Assembly: GCA_934668765.1 (NCBI GenBank)
Contig: CAKUOH010000019.1
Span: 1-45,728 of the forward strand
DNA length: 45,728 nucleotides
Direction of reading: 5' to 3'
Source: an uncultured Helicobacteraceae bacterium
Lineage (GTDB): Bacteria > Campylobacterota > Campylobacteria > Campylobacterales > Helicobacteraceae
Below the pieces are notes generated by a model that saw only the letters and a list, made by a program, of their open reading frames with translations, had not been told where the DNA came from and searched no databases. Shown here piece after piece: positions 24,599 to 33,182 of this stretch (position 1 is the first letter of the stretch; every line of letters begins with the position of its first letter). A program made the position numbers and the translations under genes.

Positions 24599-25354
24599 TT
24601 ATAATTTCAGCACTTTTGGCAATTCGCTTTTAAATTTATTGCGCTTAACTCTTTTGCAAATAAATTTAACAAAGTCCCCTTTAAAGCCTGATTCAACAAG
24701 CTCTTTGGGGTTTAAACCTTTATTTATTAGCTTTAAAATCTTATCAATTTGCTCATAACTATATCCCAAATCGCCCTCATCGCTTTGTCCTGCAAACAAG
24801 TCTGCACTAGGCTTTTTGGCGACTATAAAGTTAGGAATCGCTAGGATTTTAGCAAGGGTAAAAATCTCGCTCTTAAACAAGTCGCCTATGGGATTTATCG
24901 CATAAGCCAAGTCGCCAAAAATCGTGCCATAGCCTAGCATTAGCTCACTTTTATTACTGCAACCCACCACCAGCGCGTTATGTGCGATGCTTTTATCATA
25001 TAAAATGCCCATACGAATCCTAGCGCAGAGATTGCCCACGCGCATGACATTATTCGCAGTATTATGCAGTGAAAGTGTCTCAATATAGGCATTTATCAGT
25101 GGCGAAATGTCGATAACTTCGTAATTTAGGCTAATATTTCGTGCAAATCTTATCGCATCCTGCGTATTTTGCGGATTTGAGAGAAAAGAAGGCATAATAA
25201 ATGCCTTCGCTTTGTCGCTAAAAACTTCCGCGCACAGCTGCCCCACCACCGCGCTATCAATGCCACCGCTTAATCCAAAAACGACAGATTTAAATCCGCG
25301 CTTTTTTGCTTCCTTGCGTAAAAAATCTTTCATTTTTTCAATCTTTTTTATCAT
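24599..25354 (-). CDS. nadE: NH3-dependent NAD+ synthetase
   Basis: The 251-residue enzyme converts deamido-NAD to NAD. The PP-loop 'VFGLSGGIDSAVVG' is at about residues 25-38, then 'ARIRMGILYDKS' and 'GCSNKSELMLGYGT', 'KPSADLFAGQSDEGDLGYSY'. There is no glutaminase domain, so it uses ammonia. I set the start at ATG 25354 with AAGGGAG upstream; a TTG 7 codons earlier covers that RBS. A TATAAT box lies at 25384-25389. Confidence 0.93.
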   Translation of the reverse strand: MIKKIEKMKDFLRKEAKKRGFKSVVFGLSGGIDSAVVGQLCAEVFSDKAKAFIMPSFLSNPQNTQDAIRFARNISLNYEVIDISPLINAYIETLSLHNTANNVMRVGNLCARIRMGILYDKSIAHNALVVGCSNKSELMLGYGTIFGDLAYAINPIGDLFKSEIFTLAKILAIPNFIVAKKPSADLFAGQSDEGDLGYSYEQIDKILKLINKGLNPKELVESGFKGDFVKFICKRVKRNKFKSELPKVLKL

Positions 25355-25383
25355 TATATTCTCCCTTAAAATCAAAATTTTGC

Positions 25384-25389
25384 ATTATA
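25384..25389 (-). promoter_or_regulatory. -10 box of nadE-lpxK promoter
   Basis: The minus strand reads TTTGCTATAATGC, a perfect TATAAT, 30 bases before the nadE ATG. Confidence 0.6.
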
Positions 25390-25488
25390 GCAAAAAAAGA
25401 TTTTTAAGTTTGGATTCGTAGATTTTAGTTTATCACATTAGATTCCAGCTTGATTTTGTGAATTCTAGTTGAATGATAAGCGCGAATC

Positions 25489-26562
25489 TTATTTGCGTTT
25501 CTTTCCAAATAATTTTTTCCAAAAAGATAGAAAAATCGCTTTGCGGTAGTAATCTATGATTTTATTTACAATTTCGCGCGTTTTTTGAAAGCGGACATAT
25601 CGCTTTTCTAGATTCATTCTCCACTGCCCAAATCCCCTGCGGTATGGATTTTCAGCACTAAAAATATTTCGCAAAAACTCTGCTAATTTTTTGTCATTTT
25701 TCTCTAAAATCTGCGAATCCAAAATCAAAGGCTCATTTAGCATCGCAAGGTAGGCGTTTTTATCGTTATCCAAATATTTGACAAACTCAAGCATTTCATC
25801 AATACTGCTAAAATCCGCAAGATTTACAAAGGCATTTTTGTTGAAAACTACGCCATCAGATTCACGCAAACTCTCAAAACTACGCGATTTTAAGCGATTT
25901 GATTCATTTTTACAAATTCCCCCCCCCCAATAGATAGGCACGGAATTTGCCTTTTTGGCGTCAATGATTTTTTCTGTAATGTAGCCATTTGTGTAGCAAT
26001 TCTCAAAGCAAATGTTAAATTTATAATCCTTTAAAAATGTGATTTTATCCCCCGCCAAAAAGCCCATATTGTTTTTGAATTTCCCTGCGCTATCTACCCT
26101 TTTATACGCATTTAGCGCGTCAAACACTTTGCTTCGCAATTCATCTGCCTTGCCATTGCTAACCACAAAGCTACAAAATTTGCGCTTTGCAAACTCGCTT
26201 CCAAAGTTGCTTTTTTGATACAATGCGCTATTTTTATCCAAACACGCTAAATTGTTTAGATAAAGTGGATAGCGCAAATGCCTATCTTCAAAGTCCATAT
26301 AATCGTAGGTTATCGCATAGTCGCAGAAATTAAAATCCGCGCGACAATTCTCAGCTGTGTAAAATATACGAACGCAGTCATAGTGAATGTGGCGTGTGCT
26401 AAATACGCTATAAATGATAAATTGCGGATTTTTTTCATCTTGCACGAACTCAAATTCACTTATCCCATTTTCGCTATATTTGCCTAGCACACTACTAAAC
26501 CAGCTCGTAATACCATATCCCACGCCGTCCATACAGGCGATTCGCACTTGCTTTTTTGTCAT
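25489..26562 (-). CDS. GT10-family fucosyltransferase, phase-variable
   Basis: The 357-residue protein has the GT10 alpha-1,3/1,4-fucosyltransferase pattern: 'FNICFENCYTNGYITEKIID' and 'NSVPIYWGG', the GDP-fucose binding part, and N-terminal 'IFYTAENCRADFNFCDYAIT' as in FutA-like enzymes. The C-terminal 40 residues are basic and aromatic, as in membrane-associated members. It would make fucosylated (Lewis-type) surface glycans. Ten G (C10 at 25919-25928) code for the Gly run in the conserved P-I-Y-W-G motif, so it is ON as read here. It overlaps the msbA stop by 4 bases. Confidence 0.85.
   Translation of the reverse strand: MTKKQVRIACMDGVGYGITSWFSSVLGKYSENGISEFEFVQDEKNPQFIIYSVFSTRHIHYDCVRIFYTAENCRADFNFCDYAITYDYMDFEDRHLRYPLYLNNLACLDKNSALYQKSNFGSEFAKRKFCSFVVSNGKADELRSKVFDALNAYKRVDSAGKFKNNMGFLAGDKITFLKDYKFNICFENCYTNGYITEKIIDAKKANSVPIYWGGGICKNESNRLKSRSFESLRESDGVVFNKNAFVNLADFSSIDEMLEFVKYLDNDKNAYLAMLNEPLILDSQILEKNDKKLAEFLRNIFSAENPYRRGFGQWRMNLEKRYVRFQKTREIVNKIIDYYRKAIFLSFWKKLFGKKRK
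25919..25928. repeat. C10 homopolymer tract in the fucosyltransferase
   Basis: Ten C within the donor-binding domain of the GT10 gene, in frame at this length. H. pylori futA/futB are known to switch by poly-C tracts; here the tract lies far downstream in the gene. Confidence 0.85.
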
Positions 26563-28274
26563 TTTTGTGCTCCGTTTTTATATTTTACGCTTTTGATTTG
26601 CCCTTCTTCAAGTTGCACCACTTTATTAGCAAGCTCAATCGTGCTAGGGCGATGCGCAATTATGATGATAATCTTATCCTTGCGAATCGCGCCGATTGCG
26701 TCTTTTATGAGATTTTCGGTGTTTATGTCTAATGCACTTGTAACTTCATCTAAAATTAAAATCTCTGGATTGCGATACAACGCCCTTGCGATTGCGATTC
26801 GCTGTCTTTGTCCGCCACTAAGATTCGCTCCAAATTCATCTAAAATGCTATGAATCCCATCTGGCATAGCCTTTACAAAGTCCCACATTTGCGCGTCCAT
26901 CAAAGCAGATTTTATACGCGTCTCATCGATTTCTTGCCCGTAAGCGACATTTTTGGCGATTGTATCATTAAAAATAAAGATTCGTTGCGTAACGATGGCG
27001 ATATTTTCGCAAAGGCTTTGTTGCGTGTAGTCGTTGATATTTGTGCCATTTATGGTGATTTCCCCGCCACTACACTCATAAAGGCGAAGTAGCAGATTTA
27101 CCAAAGTGCTTTTTCCTGCGCCACTTTTGCCTACAAGCGCGGTAATTTCATTGCGTTTAAATTCCAAACTTACACTATTTATCGCATCAATATCGCCGTA
27201 TTTGAAACTTGCATTTTTTAGCTCAATGCTTCGAATCGGCGCACAAAGCGTAATCGTGCCGTCTTTTATTTCAGGTTCTCGCTCCAAAATCTGACTAATC
27301 CTATCATTTGCGACAATCACGCCCTGCATTCCACCCCACATATTTACAAGTCGCTTTATCGGCGTCCAAAGCATAAAAAGTGCGGCTGTAAAGCTACCAA
27401 ATGCTTCCATTGTAAGATTGCCCTTGTTTATTTGGATTATGGCGATGTAAAGCACCACGCCAAGCGCAATCGCTGCTAAAATTTCCATTAGTGGCGTGGT
27501 AAGCTGTCCGTATTTGGTGGATTTCATACCGATTTTAAAAAGCTCCAAATTTTTTGCTTCAAAAATATCTGCTTCCATTTTTTCGCCATTGCTTGCTTTT
27601 ATCATCTCTACATTATTAAAAATCTCCACTAGCTTCGCGCTAATATCCGCACCTTTTTGCATTGAAGTGTGGAGATATTTTTTGATTTTGCGAAAAATCA
27701 TTTTTAGCGGGATTATGGCAAGTGGAATGACGACAAGCCCAAAAAATGCCAAAAGTGAATTTTGATAAATGACAACGCCTACAAGCCCGATAACCGTGAT
27801 AATTTCGCGGAAAAATTCAGGGATATAGTTACTAACCGCCGTGCGAATCGCCCCCACATCGCCAACGGTGCGCGATATTAACTCCCCACCGCGCATTTTA
27901 TTAAAATATCCTAGCTCAAAGCTTAATACACGGCGTAGCATTCTATCTTGCATTTGACGGACGATATTGCCTCCAATGTAGCTCATAAAATAGCCTTGAA
28001 TATACATTCCAATGCCCTTACTTGCATAAAGAGCGGTTATAATTAGTGCCATTACAAGTGCGAGTTCGCTATTTGACTGCATATCTTGTAGGCTAATTAG
28101 TGGGAGATTTGGCACTTTTCCATTTAGTGTGCCAAGCAGTGGATTCACAAAATACGCAACCCCAGCAGTCGCACCAGCTGTCATTAAAGAGCCTAAAATA
28201 GCAATGGCAAAATACTTGTAATGTCCCTTGATATAGGGCATAAAACGCGAGAAAAAATTAAAAATTAGCTTCAT
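26559..28274 (-). CDS. msbA: MsbA-type lipid A/lipid flippase ABC transporter
   Basis: The 571-residue half-transporter has six N-terminal membrane segments (to about residue 320) followed by an ATPase domain with Walker A 'GKSGAGKST' (near residue 385), 'LSGGQRQRIAIARAL', Walker B 'ILILDEVTSALD' and 'IIIAHRPST'. The N-terminal 'GVAYFVNPLLG' resembles MsbA more than PglK. It probably flips lipid A-core across the inner membrane. lpxK nearby and the fucosyltransferase directly downstream fit an LPS role. Confidence 0.87.
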   Translation of the reverse strand: MKLIFNFFSRFMPYIKGHYKYFAIAILGSLMTAGATAGVAYFVNPLLGTLNGKVPNLPLISLQDMQSNSELALVMALIITALYASKGIGMYIQGYFMSYIGGNIVRQMQDRMLRRVLSFELGYFNKMRGGELISRTVGDVGAIRTAVSNYIPEFFREIITVIGLVGVVIYQNSLLAFFGLVVIPLAIIPLKMIFRKIKKYLHTSMQKGADISAKLVEIFNNVEMIKASNGEKMEADIFEAKNLELFKIGMKSTKYGQLTTPLMEILAAIALGVVLYIAIIQINKGNLTMEAFGSFTAALFMLWTPIKRLVNMWGGMQGVIVANDRISQILEREPEIKDGTITLCAPIRSIELKNASFKYGDIDAINSVSLEFKRNEITALVGKSGAGKSTLVNLLLRLYECSGGEITINGTNINDYTQQSLCENIAIVTQRIFIFNDTIAKNVAYGQEIDETRIKSALMDAQMWDFVKAMPDGIHSILDEFGANLSGGQRQRIAIARALYRNPEILILDEVTSALDINTENLIKDAIGAIRKDKIIIIIAHRPSTIELANKVVQLEEGQIKSVKYKNGAQK

Positions 28275-28317
28275 AAGATTCGCCCCTAAAAATCGCTTTT
28301 TTTAAAAAATAACGCAA

Positions 28318-28323
28318 ATTATA
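28318..28323 (-). promoter_or_regulatory. -10 box of msbA-fucosyltransferase promoter
   Basis: The minus strand reads TATTGTATAATTTGCG, a perfect TATAAT, 43 bases before the msbA ATG. It is divergent from the clpS promoter. Confidence 0.6.
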
Positions 28324-28357
28324 CAATATTGCAATGTGCCATTGCTTAAAGTTATGC

Positions 28358-28363
28358 TAAAAT
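28358..28363 (+). promoter_or_regulatory. Extended -10 box of clpS-clpA promoter
   Basis: TTATGCTAAAAT carries TG-n-TAAAAT, 38 bases upstream of the clpS ATG. Confidence 0.55.
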
Positions 28364-28401
28364 TACACTTTTGATAAAATTATATTTTAAAAGAGCGGAT
28401 T

Positions 28402-28698
28402 ATGGATAAATTCAAAGAGGAATTAGCCCTAGATTTAGAGATTCCACGCCCTAAAATGTCAAAGGTTGTAATGCTAAATGACGATTACACGGCGATGGAA
28501 TTTGTGGTAATGATATTATGCGAAGTGTTTAAAAAAAATCAAAGCGAGGCAGAGGGCATAATGTTAAAGATTCACAACGAGGGCAGTGGGATTTGCGGAA
28601 TCTATCCACACGATATTGCGCACACAAAGGCAAAAATCGCACGAATCAAATCAAAAGAAGCGGGTTATCCTTTGCGAATCGTAGTTGAGGACGAATAA
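28402..28698 (+). CDS. clpS: ClpS adaptor protein
   Basis: The 98-residue adaptor delivers N-degron substrates to ClpAP. The core 'KVVMLNDDYTAMEFVVMIL' holds the N-D-D-Y-T motif of the N-end residue pocket, and 'IHNEGSGICGIYPHDIAHTK' is the second conserved part. It is directly upstream of clpA, separated by 66 bases with a hairpin. All features are normal. Confidence 0.95.
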   Translation: MDKFKEELALDLEIPRPKMSKVVMLNDDYTAMEFVVMILCEVFKKNQSEAEGIMLKIHNEGSGICGIYPHDIAHTKAKIARIKSKEAGYPLRIVVEDE

Positions 28699-28720
28699 AA
28701 TGGGCACAGTGAATATAGTC

Positions 28721-28741
28721 GTGAATCTAATTAAGATTCAC
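28721..28741 (+). promoter_or_regulatory. Hairpin between clpS and clpA
   Basis: GTGAATCT and AGATTCAC form an 8-base-pair stem with a 5-base loop. There is no long U-run, so it is more likely an mRNA stability or processing element setting the ClpS:ClpA ratio than a strong terminator. Confidence 0.5.
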
Positions 28742-28764
28742 GCTAAATTTTAAGGATTTATAAA

Positions 28765-30978
28765 ATGATGTTAGATAAAAATCTAAATGACATTATGGAG
28801 GACGCACTAAAAACGGCGGGAATCCTGCGCCACGATATGCTAACCACAGAGCATATTTTTTTGGCATTGTTAAATAATGATGATGGAGAGCGATTTTTGG
28901 CAACCGTAGGCGCAAACACCACAGAGCTAAAAATTTTAACGCTAAATTATTTGAAAAACTATTTGGATTCAGGCGATTCGCCACGAGAACCTATCTATAC
29001 TACCGCGCTAGAGAATGTTTTTGGCAATATGATGAATTTGGCAGATAATAAAAAAAAGCGTTATATGGATATTTTTGACTTGCTAATTGCTATCACAAGC
29101 GATGAGAGAGCATATAGCACGATGCTTTTAAAAGCGCAAAATATCACAAAATTAGATATTTTGGAGCAGGTTTTAGAAAATAAAGGTAGCGAAAAATCAC
29201 AAAATGCCGAATCTGGTGCGCTTATCGCTTACACAAAGGAACTTGTCGCTTTGGCAAAAGATGGGAAAATCGACCCTGTGATAGGGCGGGAGCGCGAGAT
29301 TGAACGCGTATGTGAGATTTTATGCAGACGCAAAAAAAATAATCCCATTTTGGTAGGCGAATCAGGCGTAGGTAAAACAGCGATTGCAGAGGGATTAGCA
29401 CTAAAAATTGCTAAAAGCGACATAATTGATGAGCTAAAAGATTGCAAGATTTTCGCGCTTGATTTGGGAAGTTTGATTGCAGGGACAAAATATCGTGGCG
29501 ATTTTGAGAAGCGACTAAAAGAGGTGCTAGATAGTTTTTCGCAAGTCAAAAATGCCATAATGTTTATCGATGAGATTCATACAATCGTGGGCGCAGGAAG
29601 CACAAGTGGCGGGAGTTTAGATGTCTCAAATCTGCTAAAACCAGCACTTTCAAATGGCGCGTTTCGTTGCATTGGCGCGACTACTTTTAGCGAGTTTCGC
29701 AATCATTTCAATAAAGACAAGGCACTATCACGGCGATTTGCAAAGGTGGATATAAATGAGCCTAGCATTGAAGATTCCATTCAAATCCTAACGCAACTTG
29801 CGCCATTTTATGAGAAATTTCACGGCGTGAGTTATAGCGAATCTGCGCTTATTTCTTGCGTGAATCTCTCATCAAAATATATTAACGATAGATTTTTGCC
29901 AGACTCTGCGATTGATTTGCTTGATGAAGCGGGGGCGCATTATAAAATCGCACAAAAAAATAAAATCACCCAAAGCGACATTGAATCCCTAATGGCGCGG
30001 ATTTTAAAACTACCGCTTGATAAAAGCATAGATGATAAAATCTTGCTAAAAAATCTGCGTCAAAAGCTAAAAGCACGAATCTATGGGCAAGATTTAGCCA
30101 TTGACGCGCTTTATAAATCGCTACTAAAAAATAAAGCAGGGCTTGGCAATCCTGCTAAACCCATCGGCGTATTTTTATTTACAGGACCCACAGGCGTGGG
30201 CAAAAGTGAGCTTTCAAAGGAACTTGCTAAAAATCTAAATATTAACCTAAAACGATTTGATATGAGCGAATATAGCGAGGCGCATTCGGTTTCGCGCCTT
30301 GTAGGCGCACCTGCTGGATATGTGGGATTTGAAGAGGGCGGTTTGCTTGTGGAGGCGATTCGCAAGGATTCGCATTGCGTTTTGTTGCTTGATGAAATCG
30401 AAAAGGCACATAGCAGCATTTATAATCTACTTTTGCAGATTTTTGATAATGCGAGTTTGACGGATAATAGCGGAAATAAGGCGGATTTTAAAAATGTCAT
30501 AATCATTATGACTTCAAATGTAGGGCAGGGCGAAATGCCGACACTTGGTTTTACAAAGGATTCAAGTGCCAAAGATAGCGCGTTAAAAGAGATTTTTTCG
30601 CCAGAATTTCGCAATCGATTAGATTGCATTGTGAAATTTAATGCGCTTGAAATGTCGCATTTAAGGCAGATTGTCGCTAAACAAATCGCTGATTTGAATC
30701 TGCAACTAAGAGATGTGCAAATCGCACTAGATTCAAAGGCAGTGGATTATTTGCTAAATTTGGACTTTGATAAAATGCTTGGGGCGCGAGAGATTGAGCG
30801 AATCATCGATAGGGAGATTAAGATTCCATTAAGCGAAATGATAATTTTTGAGCGATTTACAAAGGATTCGCACATAAAAGTTAGCGTGGATAAAAACGCG
30901 CTTAAATTTAGCAAAGATTCGGCATTAGATTCACACGCGAATCCGCCCAAAAAGATTCAAAAAGGCAAAAAGCAATGA
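28765..30978 (+). CDS. clpA: ATP-dependent Clp protease ATP-binding subunit ClpA
   Basis: The 737-residue AAA+ unfoldase has an N-terminal Clp domain (to about residue 145), a first AAA module with Walker A 'GESGVGKTAIAEG' (near 199) and Walker B 'AIMFIDEIHT', and a second with 'GPTGVGKSELSKE' (near 475) and 'VLLLDEIEKAH'. There is no ClpB-type middle coiled coil. It unfolds proteins for ClpP with ClpS as adaptor. The stop overlaps the DUF815 gene start by 4 bases. Confidence 0.95.
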   Translation: MMLDKNLNDIMEDALKTAGILRHDMLTTEHIFLALLNNDDGERFLATVGANTTELKILTLNYLKNYLDSGDSPREPIYTTALENVFGNMMNLADNKKKRYMDIFDLLIAITSDERAYSTMLLKAQNITKLDILEQVLENKGSEKSQNAESGALIAYTKELVALAKDGKIDPVIGREREIERVCEILCRRKKNNPILVGESGVGKTAIAEGLALKIAKSDIIDELKDCKIFALDLGSLIAGTKYRGDFEKRLKEVLDSFSQVKNAIMFIDEIHTIVGAGSTSGGSLDVSNLLKPALSNGAFRCIGATTFSEFRNHFNKDKALSRRFAKVDINEPSIEDSIQILTQLAPFYEKFHGVSYSESALISCVNLSSKYINDRFLPDSAIDLLDEAGAHYKIAQKNKITQSDIESLMARILKLPLDKSIDDKILLKNLRQKLKARIYGQDLAIDALYKSLLKNKAGLGNPAKPIGVFLFTGPTGVGKSELSKELAKNLNINLKRFDMSEYSEAHSVSRLVGAPAGYVGFEEGGLLVEAIRKDSHCVLLLDEIEKAHSSIYNLLLQIFDNASLTDNSGNKADFKNVIIIMTSNVGQGEMPTLGFTKDSSAKDSALKEIFSPEFRNRLDCIVKFNALEMSHLRQIVAKQIADLNLQLRDVQIALDSKAVDYLLNLDFDKMLGAREIERIIDREIKIPLSEMIIFERFTKDSHIKVSVDKNALKFSKDSALDSHANPPKKIQKGKKQ

Positions 30979-31736
30979 TTGAAAAGCTAGACTTTGCGAT
31001 GAGCAATGCCTTTATTTGGAGGGGCGAGTATTTACACGCTATATGCGATTTTAATGAATTTGCACTAGAAAATTTAGTCGGTATTGATGAGCAAAAAGAT
31101 GCACTTTTAAAAAATACGCAAAGTTTCATAAATGGGTGTGGCGGAATGAATGCGCTTTTGTATGGACCGCGTGGCTGTGGCAAAAGCACACTTGTCCGCG
31201 CGATTTTTACGAAATTTATGAGCCAAAATTTAAAAGTGATTCAAGTCGCACCACACGATACTTCTATCATTCCTATGTTAATTGATAACATTCGCAAAGA
31301 ATCTTTTAAGTGCATTTTGTTTTGCGATGATTTGAGCTTTGAGGGCGATGATATGAGCTATAAGGCACTAAAAGTCGTGCTTGATGGCTCTATCGAAAAA
31401 TTCCCAAGCAATGTGCTACTCTATGCTACTTCTAATCGTAAGCATTTGATTAGCGAAATGCAAAGCGAAAATGATGGAGCGCATTTTATAAATGGCGAGA
31501 TTCACTTCCAAGATGCCGTAGAGGAAAAAATAAGCCTTAGCGATAGATTTGGATTAAGCATTCCATTCTATAAATCCACCATTGATGAATATTTGCAAAT
31601 CGTGGCATTGTATTTTGATGGCAATTTAGATGATGAGGTGCGCAAAAAAGCCATAGCTTACGCCACGCAAAAAGGTGCGCGAAGTGGGCGCGTGGCTTAT
31701 GATTTCTACCGCGCCACAAAGATAGGATTGCTATGA
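30975..31736 (+). CDS. DUF815 family AAA+ ATPase
   Basis: The 253-residue protein has Walker A 'YGPRGCGKSTLV' (near residue 63), Walker B 'CILFCDDLSFE', a sensor 'LLYATSNRKHLI' and the family hallmark 'EKISLSDRFGLSI'. These define DUF815, a small AAA+ family of unknown role. It overlaps clpA by 4 bases (ATGA), so the two are co-translated here, which suggests but does not prove a link with proteolysis. Confidence 0.85.
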   Translation: MIEKLDFAMSNAFIWRGEYLHAICDFNEFALENLVGIDEQKDALLKNTQSFINGCGGMNALLYGPRGCGKSTLVRAIFTKFMSQNLKVIQVAPHDTSIIPMLIDNIRKESFKCILFCDDLSFEGDDMSYKALKVVLDGSIEKFPSNVLLYATSNRKHLISEMQSENDGAHFINGEIHFQDAVEEKISLSDRFGLSIPFYKSTIDEYLQIVALYFDGNLDDEVRKKAIAYATQKGARSGRVAYDFYRATKIGLL

Positions 31737-31758
31737 ATCTATTTAAAGCTAAAAATAT

Positions 31759-31826
31759 CCCCATCCCTTGCGGAGCGATTCGCATTTTTTCCCCCTCCCT
31801 TGCGGAGGGGGATTAAGGGGGTGGGT
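31759..31826. repeat. Family A repeat, complete copy
   Basis: This 68-base element runs from CCCCATCCCTTGCGGAG through GATTCGCATTTTTT and the hairpin CCCCCTCCCttgcGGAGGGG to AGGGGGTGGGT. It fills the gap between the DUF815 gene and galU. The same layout is found at 34123-34189 and 45378 onward. Confidence 0.75.
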
Positions 31827-31871
31827 AGATTTTGCGCCCACAGCAATAATTTTCACACGAAAGGATAAAAG

Positions 31872-32735
31872 ATGATTAAAAAATGTTTATTTCCCGCAGC
31901 AGGATATGGGACTAGATTTCTCCCCGCGACAAAGGCGATTCCAAAAGAGATGCTCCCTGTGAATGCAAAGCCATTGATTCAGTATGGAATCGAGGAAGCA
32001 TTAAATGCCAAATGTGATACGATGGCAATCGTTACAGGGCGAGGCAAACGCGCTATTGAAGATCATTTTGATGTGAGTTACGAGTTGGAGGCACAGCTAA
32101 AGGACGCAAAAAAAGAGCATTTTTTGAAGGAAATTAACGACATTATTTCGCGCTGCACTTTTACCTATACGCGACAAAAATCTATGAAAGGGCTAGGCGA
32201 TGCGATACTCACAGGAGAGAGTTTGATAGGCGGAGAGGCATTTGGTGTGATTTTGGCAGATGATTTATGTATAAACGAAAACGGAGATGGCGTTCTAGCG
32301 CAGATGGCAGAGCTTTATGATAAATATCGATGCGCGATTGTGGCAATACAGGAAGTTCCAAAAGCCGAGCTAAATAAATATGGCGTTATTGATGGCGTGG
32401 AGATTGAAAATGGTATTTTTGAGATAAAGTCGATGGTAGAAAAGCCCGAGCCAAAAGACGCGCCAAGTAATTTGGCAGTGATTGGTCGATATATTTTAAC
32501 GCCAGATATTTTTTCTATTTTGCGCTATACAAAGGCGGATAAAAAAGGCGAGATTCAAATCACTGACGCACTAAATAAACAAGCGCAGATTTCGCGCGTC
32601 CTAGCGTATAAATTTAAGGGGATTCGCTATGATTGCGGTAGCGTGGAGGGCTTTGTCCGTGCAAATAATGAGCTATTTGAAAAAAGTGCGAATCTAACGA
32701 AAAATCCCACGAATCGCAAAAGCACCAAAAAATAA
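31872..32735 (+). CDS. galU: UTP-glucose-1-phosphate uridylyltransferase
   Basis: The 287-residue enzyme makes UDP-glucose from UTP and glucose 1-phosphate for LPS and glycans. The N-terminal 'AAGYGTRFLPATKAIPKEML' is the GalU signature, followed by 'QYGIEEAL', 'VEKPEPKDAPSNLAVIGRYI' and 'YDCGSVEGFVRAN'. ATG 31872 has GAAAGGA as RBS. The galU-small protein-murA order is one I recall from H. pylori. Confidence 0.95.
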   Translation: MIKKCLFPAAGYGTRFLPATKAIPKEMLPVNAKPLIQYGIEEALNAKCDTMAIVTGRGKRAIEDHFDVSYELEAQLKDAKKEHFLKEINDIISRCTFTYTRQKSMKGLGDAILTGESLIGGEAFGVILADDLCINENGDGVLAQMAELYDKYRCAIVAIQEVPKAELNKYGVIDGVEIENGIFEIKSMVEKPEPKDAPSNLAVIGRYILTPDIFSILRYTKADKKGEIQITDALNKQAQISRVLAYKFKGIRYDCGSVEGFVRANNELFEKSANLTKNPTNRKSTKK

Positions 32736-32747
32736 GGCGAAAGTCCC

Positions 32748-33170
32748 TTGTATCAACCGACTTATTTTATTTTATTTTATGCGTTTGCATTGCTTGGATT
32801 GCTTATTGTCTTTGCGCTTTTGGCTATGCTTGGATTTTTTGCGTCCTTGCCAAAAGAGCCTAAAAAGCCCAAAACCACGCTTGATTTTTTGGTTGAGCAG
32901 GTGAAAAATAGCGATGGCGCAAAGGAAGCTATGGATTTGGTTATGAAGGAATTTTATGCGCATTTTTACACGAACTACAAGGCTTCGCCAAATTTGGATT
33001 TGTGGCTCTCACTCATTCAAAATATCACAATGCTTGATTATATGAGTGTCGAGCAAGCAGCGCAGTTTCGCAATGATTTGGTGGCGAAAAACCCCAGCCT
33101 TAAAAAAGAGATTGAAAATAGTGTCGGCATTAGTTTAAAATACCGCGAACAAAACAAAAATAAAAAATAA
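32748..33170 (+). CDS. Conserved single-pass membrane protein (140 aa)
   Basis: The protein has one strong N-terminal membrane helix ('ALLGLLIVFALLAMLGFF', residues about 15-32), a short basic/Pro linker 'KEPKKPKTT' and a soluble alpha-helical domain of about 90 residues ending in a Lys-rich tail. The start is a TTG with AAGGCG 9 bases upstream. It lies between galU and murA, as does a similar unknown in H. pylori (from memory). Function is unknown; the position suggests envelope work. Confidence 0.75.
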   Translation: MYQPTYFILFYAFALLGLLIVFALLAMLGFFASLPKEPKKPKTTLDFLVEQVKNSDGAKEAMDLVMKEFYAHFYTNYKASPNLDLWLSLIQNITMLDYMSVEQAAQFRNDLVAKNPSLKKEIENSVGISLKYREQNKNKK

Positions 33171-33182
33171 AAGGGTAGGGCG

